The notes beneath the pieces are model-generated. The model saw only the letters and a list, made by a program, of their open reading frames with translations. It ran no database searches and had not been told where the DNA came from. Positions 58,652 to 64,000 of a stretch of 64,000 nt of DNA are shown here, in pieces. The stretch lies in the NCBI RefSeq assembly GCF_024171995.1, contig NZ_JAMTCT010000022.1, positions 28,216 to 92,215 of the forward strand, read 5' to 3'. The stretch comes from Promicromonospora umidemergens. Lineage in GTDB: Bacteria > Actinomycetota > Actinomycetes > Actinomycetales > Cellulomonadaceae. The position numbers and the translations under genes are program-made. The first letter of the stretch is position 1, and each line of letters starts with the position of its first letter.

Positions 58652-59107
58652 TCAGGACCGCGGCGTCAGCCGGATGACCGGGATCTTCCGGTCGGTGGCT
58701 TCCTCATACTTGCGGAACTGGTCCACCTCGGCGGTGATCTTCTCCCAGGCCTCCGCGCGCTCGGCTCCGTGCAGCTCCCGGGCGGTCGCGGAGACCTTGC
58801 GGCCTGCCTGCTCGACGGTCACCTGGTCCGGGTGAGCGGCAAGGTTGAGGTACCAGGCCGGGTTGGCGGGTGCGCCCCCGGCGGACGCGACGACCAGCCA
58901 GTCGCCGTCGGAGCCGGGGAACCAGGCGAGCGGGGTCTGGCGGGCCTGCCCGCTCTTGCGCCCGACCGTGGTCAGGACCAGGAGGTTCATCCCCATGGTC
59001 GTGCGGTCGGTGCGCCGGGCCCGGCCCATGAGCAGCCGATTCATCCAGCGAAACATGCGGCCCGGCTGCTTGGCGCCACGGGTGCCGGTCGAGTGGCTGA
59101 AGCTCAT
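58652..59107 (-). CDS. Deazaflavin (F420)-dependent nitroreductase-family protein
   Basis: A 151-residue split-barrel protein of the Ddn family: MNLLVLTTVGRKSGQARQTP, then WFPGSDGDWLVVASAGGAPA and NPAWYLNLAAHPDQVTVE. In mycobacteria such proteins use reduced F420 to reduce quinones or nitro groups. GGAAGG lies six bases before the ATG at 59107, so the 22-residue upstream extension is not used. Confidence 0.87.
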   Translation of the reverse strand: MSFSHSTGTRGAKQPGRMFRWMNRLLMGRARRTDRTTMGMNLLVLTTVGRKSGQARQTPLAWFPGSDGDWLVVASAGGAPANPAWYLNLAAHPDQVTVEQAGRKVSATARELHGAERAEAWEKITAEVDQFRKYEEATDRKIPVIRLTPRS

Positions 59108-59205
59108 GTCGTGCCTTCCGGGTCGAGTGGTCCCAGGATAGGAGGCGGCGACGGCCCGAGCCGGGCGCGGCACGCCACCGGCCGCGTGCGGCCTAGGATC
59201 GCGAG

Positions 59206-59589
59206 GTGCTGCGACTCTCCGATGTCACCTACCTCGTCCGCGATCACGACGAGGCGATCACGTTCTTCGTCGACGCCTTGGGTTTCGTCCTGCGACAGGA
59301 CGAGACCAGCGCATCCGGCTGGCGCCGGGTCGTCGTCGGCCCCGCGGACGGCGGGACCGGGCTGGTGCTCGCGTTGACCGGTGCGGCGGGCGCCGTCGGC
59401 CGGCAGGCCGGTGGCGAGGTCGCGTTCTTCCTCGAGACCGATGACTTCGCCGCGCAGCACGCCCGCATGACGGCGGCGGGTGTGCTGTTCCGCGAGGAGC
59501 CACGCCACGAGGAGTACGGGACGGTGGCGATCTTCGAGGACCTGTACGGCATGCCGTGGGACCTGATCCAGCCGCCGACGTCGAGGTAG
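59206..59589 (+). CDS. VOC (glyoxalase/bleomycin-resistance fold) protein
   Basis: A 127-residue VOC-fold protein: VTYLVRDHDEAITFFVDALG, then EVAFFLETDDFAAQHARMTA and FREEPRHEEYGTVAIFEDLY, GMPWDLIQP. The metal-ligand positions are partly conserved. Starts at GTG 59206. Function not predictable; common in detoxification. Confidence 0.85.
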   Translation: MLRLSDVTYLVRDHDEAITFFVDALGFVLRQDETSASGWRRVVVGPADGGTGLVLALTGAAGAVGRQAGGEVAFFLETDDFAAQHARMTAAGVLFREEPRHEEYGTVAIFEDLYGMPWDLIQPPTSR

Positions 59590-59602
59590 CAGCCGGCCGG
59601 CT

Positions 59603-59950
59603 TCAGCCCACCTCGTGACCGCTGACCCGACCGGTGTCGCCGTCGACGGTCACGATCTCGCCGTCGCGCAGCGTCGTCATGGCGCCGGGGACCGCGAGCA
59701 CAGCGGGGATACCGTGCTCGCGCGCCACGATCGCGGCGTGGGACAGCACGCCGCCGGTCTCGGTGACGACGGCGGCCACGACCCCGAACAGCGCGGTCCA
59801 CGCCGGTTCCGTGAAGCGGCACACGAGCACGTCGCCGGACCGGACCCTGGCGAAGTCGTCGGGGCCGTGCACCACACGTGCCGGCCCGGACGCGCGCCCT
59901 GGGCTCCCGGGCGTTCCTGTGGCGTGCGGGACAGCGGAGCTTTCCGGCAT
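59603..59950 (-). CDS. Stand-alone PEP-utilising swivelling (phosphohistidine) domain
   Basis: A 115-residue protein consisting solely of the mobile phosphohistidine domain of PEP synthase/PPDK. DVLVCRFTEPAWTALFGVVA and the phosphohistidine motif TETGGVLSHAAIVAREHGIP are intact. No ATP-grasp or PEP-binding domain is encoded nearby. GGGAGGA five bases before the ATG at 59950 decides the start; the longer upstream extension is rejected. Divergent from the gene at 60007, which is often its neighbour in actinobacteria (from memory). Confidence 0.82.
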   Translation of the reverse strand: MPESSAVPHATGTPGSPGRASGPARVVHGPDDFARVRSGDVLVCRFTEPAWTALFGVVAAVVTETGGVLSHAAIVAREHGIPAVLAVPGAMTTLRDGEIVTVDGDTGRVSGHEVG

Positions 59951-60006
59951 GGCTTCCTCCCTGGGCGTACCCACCTGCGTTGACACCGGTCACCGAAGGA
60001 TGCACG

Positions 60007-60663
60007 GTGCGAAACATGACGCACAACCCGGCCCTCGCCCGATCCTCGCAGCCCGAGCTGCTCGTGCTCCACTCCGTCCGGATCCAGGGCATGGCCGACG
60101 ACGACGCCGTCGCCGCGCGGTTCGGCCTCGACGAGGCGGACACCCGCGAGATCCTGCTCGACGACGAGGCGTACGGCTGGGTCAGGCAGGCAGCGTTCAC
60201 CGGTACCGCAGGCTGGTCCATGACCGACCGCGGACGTGCCGAGGACGACCGGCGGCTGGCCGAGGAGCTGAGCGGCCTGGGCGCCCGGCCCGTCGTCGAG
60301 CGGGTCCATGAGGTGTTCGGGCCGCTGAACGCCCGCCTGCTGCAGGCCTGCACCGACTGGCAGCTCCGCCCGGAGGACGGCGACCGCCTCACCCCGAACA
60401 CCCATACCGACCCGGAGTGGGACGCACAGGTCCTGGGAGAGCTCGCGGCGCTGGACGGAGAGCTGGGGCCGCTGGTCACCGAGCTGACTTCGGCGCTCGC
60501 CCGGTTCGAGGGGTACGACACCCGGTTCTCCGCGGCCCTCGGCAAGGCGCGGTCCGGGCAGGGCGAGTGGGTGGCGGGCACGGGCATCGGGTCGTGCCAC
60601 GTCGTCTGGATGGAGCTGCACGAGGACCTGATCTCGACCCTGGGCATCCAGCGGGGCGCGTAG
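60007..60663 (+). CDS. Conserved actinobacterial protein, putative transcriptional regulator
   Basis: A 218-residue protein I cannot assign firmly. The N-terminus (VLHSVRIQGMADDDAVAARF, then GLDEADTREILLDDEAYGWV) looks like a winged-helix, followed by FTGTAGWSMTDRGRAED and an alpha-helical C-terminal half with TDPEWDAQVLGELAALD. Such genes are annotated as regulators in mycobacteria. AAGGA at 59996-60000 favours GTG 60007; ATG 60016 is an alternative. Pairs divergently with the swivelling domain. Confidence 0.65.
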   Translation: MRNMTHNPALARSSQPELLVLHSVRIQGMADDDAVAARFGLDEADTREILLDDEAYGWVRQAAFTGTAGWSMTDRGRAEDDRRLAEELSGLGARPVVERVHEVFGPLNARLLQACTDWQLRPEDGDRLTPNTHTDPEWDAQVLGELAALDGELGPLVTELTSALARFEGYDTRFSAALGKARSGQGEWVAGTGIGSCHVVWMELHEDLISTLGIQRGA

Positions 60664-60691
60664 CCGCGGGGACCACCGGTAGGTTCTTCGG

Positions 60692-61285
60692 ATGGCGACC
60701 AGACATCTCTACCTGGCACGGCACGGCGCTGCGGACGCGTTCGGTGACCTGACCGACGTCGGGCGGCGGCAGGCCAGCCTGCTGGGCGAGCGGCTCGCCG
60801 GGCTGCCGGTCGGCACCGTCTGGCACTCGCCCCTGCCGCGCGCGGCGGCGAGCGCGCACGTGATCGGCGAGCACCTGCCGGGCGTGCCCGTCACCGAGGC
60901 CGCCGAGCTGGTCGACCACGTGCCGTACGTCCCCGCCGCACCCGACCTCCCGCCGGCCTGGGCCGGGTTCTTCGACGGGTACGACGACGCCGAGCGTGCG
61001 CCGGGCGAGCGGCTCGCCGCAGAGCTGGTGGACCGGTTCGCGAGGCCCACCGAGACCGAGACCCACGAGGTGCTGGTGACCCACGCGTTCCAGGTCGCGT
61101 GGCTGCTGCGCCATGCCCTGGACGCGCCGCCTGCCCGGTGGCTCGGCCTGAACAGCGGCAACACCGCGCTGACGGTGCTCGAGTACCGCGACGGCCTGCC
61201 GCCGACGGTCGTGCTGTTCAACGACATGGGCCACCTGCCGCAGGACCTGCGCTGGACGGGCTTCCCGCCATCGCCGCGCCCCTAG
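60692..61285 (+). CDS. Histidine phosphatase family protein
   Basis: A 197-residue phosphoglycerate-mutase-like phosphatase. Catalytic LARHGAADAFGDLTDVGRRQ at 8-27, then SPLPRAAASAHVIGEHLPGV and EVLVTHAFQVAWLLRHALDA with the second His. Substrate unknown. Confidence 0.87.
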   Translation: MATRHLYLARHGAADAFGDLTDVGRRQASLLGERLAGLPVGTVWHSPLPRAAASAHVIGEHLPGVPVTEAAELVDHVPYVPAAPDLPPAWAGFFDGYDDAERAPGERLAAELVDRFARPTETETHEVLVTHAFQVAWLLRHALDAPPARWLGLNSGNTALTVLEYRDGLPPTVVLFNDMGHLPQDLRWTGFPPSPRP

Positions 61286-61292
61286 AGATGCA

Positions 61293-61718
61293 CTAACCGA
61301 TCAGGCCCGCCCAACGGCGGGACAGGTCCACCAGGGGCACCCGGTCGAGCGCATCGACCTCTTGCGGCGTGTGCCAGGCGACGCCGTCGGTGGAGCCGTC
61401 CGCCTCGACGCGCAGCTCCCCGCCGGTGACGTGCGCCCGGTACACGATCCGCAGGGCGTGCACCGGGCGGTCCGACGGGAAGACCCGGTCCGGGCCGGGG
61501 ATGACTGAGCTGTCGACGCCGAGCAGCCCGTCCAGCTCCGCGTGGTAGCCGGTCTCCTCGAGCACCTCCCGGACCGCGGCGGCGGCTGGGTGCTCGCCCG
61601 GGTCGATCCCACCACCCGGCATGGTCCAGCCGCTGCGCGTGCCCTCGTTCCAGTGCGGCAGCAGCATGCGGCCCTGGTCGTCGGTGATGACGGCGTACGC
61701 GGCGACCCGCAGGTCCAT
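61293..61718 (-). CDS. NUDIX hydrolase
   Basis: A 141-residue NUDIX enzyme. The Nudix box is complete: GGIDPGEHPAAAAVREVLEE followed by TGY. Hydrolyses a nucleoside-diphosphate-linked compound. AGAGG five bases before ATG 61718 selects this start; MFTSTEAA at 61742 is possible. Convergent with the phosphatase by 7 bases. Confidence 0.86.
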   Translation of the reverse strand: MDLRVAAYAVITDDQGRMLLPHWNEGTRSGWTMPGGGIDPGEHPAAAAVREVLEETGYHAELDGLLGVDSSVIPGPDRVFPSDRPVHALRIVYRAHVTGGELRVEADGSTDGVAWHTPQEVDALDRVPLVDLSRRWAGLIG

Positions 61719-61830
61719 CGCGGCCTCTGTACTGGTGAACATGGTGCACATCATGTCGCCCGGAAGGGGGGTGCACCATGCATACCGTGCGGTACGGTCC
61801 CAGGCATCTCGTCCAGGCTCAGGAGGTCGC

Positions 61831-62528
61831 GTGCATCCCGGATACACCGCCGTTCCCGACGGCCCCGGCCCGTTCCCCGGCGTCGTCGTCGTGCACGACG
61901 CGTACGGGATGACCGCAGAGCTGCGTCGCGTCTGCGACTACCTCGCCGAACGGGGTTACCTCGTGCACGCCCCGTCGATATACCAGCGGGGACGCTGCCT
62001 CCGGCAGGCGTTCCGCAGCTTCATCGCCGATCAGGGCCCCGCCTACGAGCGGCTCGAGGCCGATCGCGCGGCGCTCGCGGACCGGCCGGACTGCACCAGC
62101 AGGGTTGGGATCATGGGGTTCTGCATGGGCGGTCGGTTCGCCCTGGTAGCTGCGGGCCGCGGCGGGTTCGACGCCGCCGCCGTGAACTACGGCCTGTTGC
62201 CCGAGGGGCGGCAGGAGCCCGCTGCGCTGGACCAGATGCTGTCAGCCCCGTGCCCGGTAGTGGCGAGCTTCGGCGCGCGCGACAAGGTGGTCGACGTCCC
62301 CGAGGTCGATAAGCTGCGGGTCGGGCTTGACCGCGCGGGTGTCCCGTCGGACCTGAAGGTGTACCCGGAGGCGACCCACTCGTTCCTCGCCCAGCACAGC
62401 CGGTCCGCTCGGCATGCTGATGCGGATCCAGGGCATGACGCACGACCGGGAGGCGTCGGCGGACGCGTGGGAGCGGACGCTAGCGTTCTTCGGGGGAGCA
62501 TCTGGGCGGACCGGATCGGCCTGCTTAG
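61831..62528 (+). CDS. Dienelactone hydrolase, with two apparent frameshifts
   Basis: Alpha/beta hydrolase: VVVVHDAYGMTAELRRVCDY, nucleophile GFCMGGRFALVAA (Cys as in DLH), VVASFGARDKVVDVPE and YPEATHSFLAQHS. After THSFL the expected C-terminus lies in the next frame (MLMRIQGMTHDREASADAWE, RTLAFF), and the normal family ending FFGEHLGGPDRPA plus TAG (62526-62528) needs a second shift at the GGGGG of 62492-62496. Both would be repaired by removing one base each. As read, the frame runs to 62640 with an implausible tail. GTG 61831 with AGGAGG. Confidence 0.75.
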
Positions 62529-64000
62529 AAGGGCGGCTGGTCGGGGTCGGTCGGGCTTGTGGGGTCGGTCGGTGCTGCCTGGTTCGGTATGGTTCCGGGT
62601 TCGGTGGTCTGGTAGCTGCGGGGTAGGCGTTGGCCGGTGAGGGCGTGGAGGGTGAGGTCGCCGCTGGTGTCGGGGTCGATCTGGTCGAGGTCGGTGTGGG
62701 TGTCCAGGACGGTGGGTGGCCGGGTGTGGATGCGGCCCGTGGGAGTGGTCCAGGTAGTGATCCCGGTGTGGGGGTCGCGGACGATTCCCCAGCCGGCGTG
62801 GGTCTTGAGCAGGTGGTGCTTGCGGCACAGGGCGTGCAGGTTGTGCGCGCGGGTCTGGCGAGGGGTCCCGGGCGCCTGGTCTGCCGGGTCGTGGTTGAAG
62901 GGTTGGATGTGGTCGAGGTCGCAGCGGGATGCTGGGGTGTCGCAGCCCCAGAGGAAGGTGCAGGTCTCGTCTCTGGTCTCGATGGCGCCGCGTAAAACTT
63001 TGCCGGGTTGGTAGGTGGTGGTGGAGTAGTCGGTCAGGATCCCGGTGACGGGGTCGGTGAGCAGTCGTTGCCAGGTCGCGTCCTGGGCGATCAGGCGGGC
63101 GGTGTCGGCGGGGATGGGTCCGTACCCGGTCAGGTCGCCGGGGGCGTTGTCCAGGCCGAGGAGGGTGCTGGCGGGGATCGTGACCCGGACGACGGGGCGG
63201 GTCGGCGTGATCCGTACCGGCCGCACGATCTCCACGACTTCCTGGACCACGATCTGCTGGACGGGCGCCAGGCCACCGCACGTGCACACCGGCACAGTGG
63301 CACTGGTGCCGGCACTGTTGGTCTTGGTGTCGTGGTCGGTCGCGGTCCCCATGTCGGACCGCTCATCCGCGGTGGTGCTGGCGCTCACGTCGGCGGTGGT
63401 GCTCACGTTGGTGCTGGCGTTCGGTCCGCTCCTGGTCCGGTTGCCGCCCTCCGTGCCCGGGCCCGGCTCGACACGGGTATCGGGCTCGATGTCGTCGTCG
63501 GACTCGATGTCGTCGGGTTGGGTGAAGCGGTCGGCGGGTAGGAGTCGGCCGGTGATGATCCCGGTCAGGGAGTCGGCGCGCAGTTGCCCGAGGGTGCGGT
63601 CCTCGCCTGTGGTGTGGCGTAGCTGGTGGGCCATGTCGTCCAGGACACCCCAGACGGCGGCGGCGTCCGTGGCGGGCAGGTAGGCGGAGAGCCAGCCCAT
63701 GTCGTTCTCGGCGCGGTCGAGCTGGACACACCGTTGTTCTGCTGCGGCTTTCGCGGTCTGTGCTGCGCCGTGGCGGTCCTTGGCGAACGCGAGCATCCGG
63801 GTCTGCAGCCACTTCCACGTCCGGCGGGGTGCCTGGGGAAGGAACCGCTCGATCGCCTCGGCCCGCTCGGCCAAGGTCAGCTGCGACGCCGAGCGCAGCA
63901 GGGTGTGCGCTTTACGGACATCGATACGGCCGGTGATCAGTGCGGTGATCACGGTGGGGTGCTGGGCACCGGACTCCCCGCGGATCACGACCTCGGCGGC
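62525..64000 (-). CDS. DUF222/HNH endonuclease, 5' end outside window
   Basis: About 490 residues visible of a two-domain protein. The N-terminal DUF222 domain reads ALITGRIDVRKAHTLLRSAS, then WLSAYLPATDAAAVWGVLDD. A Thr/Asp-rich middle (about 165-230) holds CTCGGLAPV. The C-terminal HNH domain is CTFLWGCDTPASRCDLDHIQ, then PFNHD, NLHALCRKHHLLKTHAGW. This family is greatly expanded in Micrococcales. The frame stays open to the right edge, so the start is outside. Its stop overlaps the repaired stop of the dienelactone hydrolase. Confidence 0.88.
   Translation of the reverse strand, partial: AAEVVIRGESGAQHPTVITALITGRIDVRKAHTLLRSASQLTLAERAEAIERFLPQAPRRTWKWLQTRMLAFAKDRHGAAQTAKAAAEQRCVQLDRAENDMGWLSAYLPATDAAAVWGVLDDMAHQLRHTTGEDRTLGQLRADSLTGIITGRLLPADRFTQPDDIESDDDIEPDTRVEPGPGTEGGNRTRSGPNASTNVSTTADVSASTTADERSDMGTATDHDTKTNSAGTSATVPVCTCGGLAPVQQIVVQEVVEIVRPVRITPTRPVVRVTIPASTLLGLDNAPGDLTGYGPIPADTARLIAQDATWQRLLTDPVTGILTDYSTTTYQPGKVLRGAIETRDETCTFLWGCDTPASRCDLDHIQPFNHDPADQAPGTPRQTRAHNLHALCRKHHLLKTHAGWGIVRDPHTGITTWTTPTGRIHTRPPTVLDTHTDLDQIDPDTSGDLTLHALTGQRLPRSYQTTEPGTIPNQAAPTDPTSPTDPDQPPF

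Noticed and set aside
62525..64000. Homing endonuclease or mobile intron
   Set aside because: The DUF222 plus HNH arrangement is a common multi-copy chromosomal family in Micrococcales, with no intron or intein boundaries.

Overview
The window is very GC-rich, densely coded DNA with many GTG and TTG starts, 4-bp ATGA/GTGA gene overlaps and GGAGG-type ribosome binding sites. Together with a mycobacterial-type LexA box before an imuA-imuB-dnaE2 cassette, a DUF222/HNH nuclease, PASTA-less membrane Ser/Thr kinases, a deazaflavin (F420)-type reductase and an HtaA-domain protein, this points to a free-living actinobacterium. My guess is Micrococcales, in the Promicromonospora/Cellulosimicrobium/Cellulomonas neighbourhood; the genus is inference. 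I see no rRNA, tRNA, CRISPR array, prophage or insertion sequence.

Layout. 1-5.7 kb: siderophore-interacting reductase (cut by the left edge), a substrate-binding/von Willebrand A fusion protein followed by a Tat-exported solute-binding protein, then a YbaK-like and a PEBP-like gene. 5.8-6.1 kb: a gene-free, mirror-symmetric array of short repeats. 6.2-24.9 kb: one large acyl-CoA/beta-oxidation region. It has two TetR regulators, four SDRs or alcohol dehydrogenases, a complete branched-chain-amino-acid-type (LivGFHMK) ABC transporter, an ACAD10/11-type phosphotransferase, two acyl-CoA dehydrogenases, an acyl-CoA ligase, a thiolase, a MaoC hydratase and a thioesterase. Three near-identical ACCGAC-N2-GTCGGT boxes sit before three of its transcription units and tie them into one probable regulon for import and degradation of an unknown carboxylic acid. 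25.2-31.1 kb: the SOS mutagenesis cassette. 31.1-43 kb: mixed housekeeping genes, including a Ser/Thr kinase with an apparent frameshift before its membrane tail, MerR/aldo-keto reductase, GDPD, ArsR/SRPBCC, a PLP-dependent lyase with a divergent Lrp regulator, and a RIO kinase with an upstream mini-ORF and a hairpin over its ribosome binding site. 43.2-49.8 kb: an AbiEi-like gene, a second membrane Ser/Thr kinase, a kinase-less paralogue of that kinase's membrane domain, and a divergent MinD/ParA-like ATPase. 49.8-64 kb: small enzymes and regulators (YdjM-like, GNAT, LLM oxidoreductase, SDR/TetR, HNH, arginine deiminase, VIT transporter, VOC, PEP-swivel domain, phosphatase, NUDIX), a dienelactone hydrolase with two apparent frameshifts, and a DUF222/HNH nuclease cut by the right edge.

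Most noteworthy are (i) the kinase/membrane-paralogue/ATPase module, (ii) the 290-bp inverted repeat array, (iii) two copies of an almost identical 38-bp perfect or near-perfect intergenic palindrome 14 kb apart, (iv) the RIO-kinase leader, and (v) the three-box regulon. Starts were chosen by ribosome binding site and family N-terminus. All function calls rest on reading motifs by eye, without database searches.
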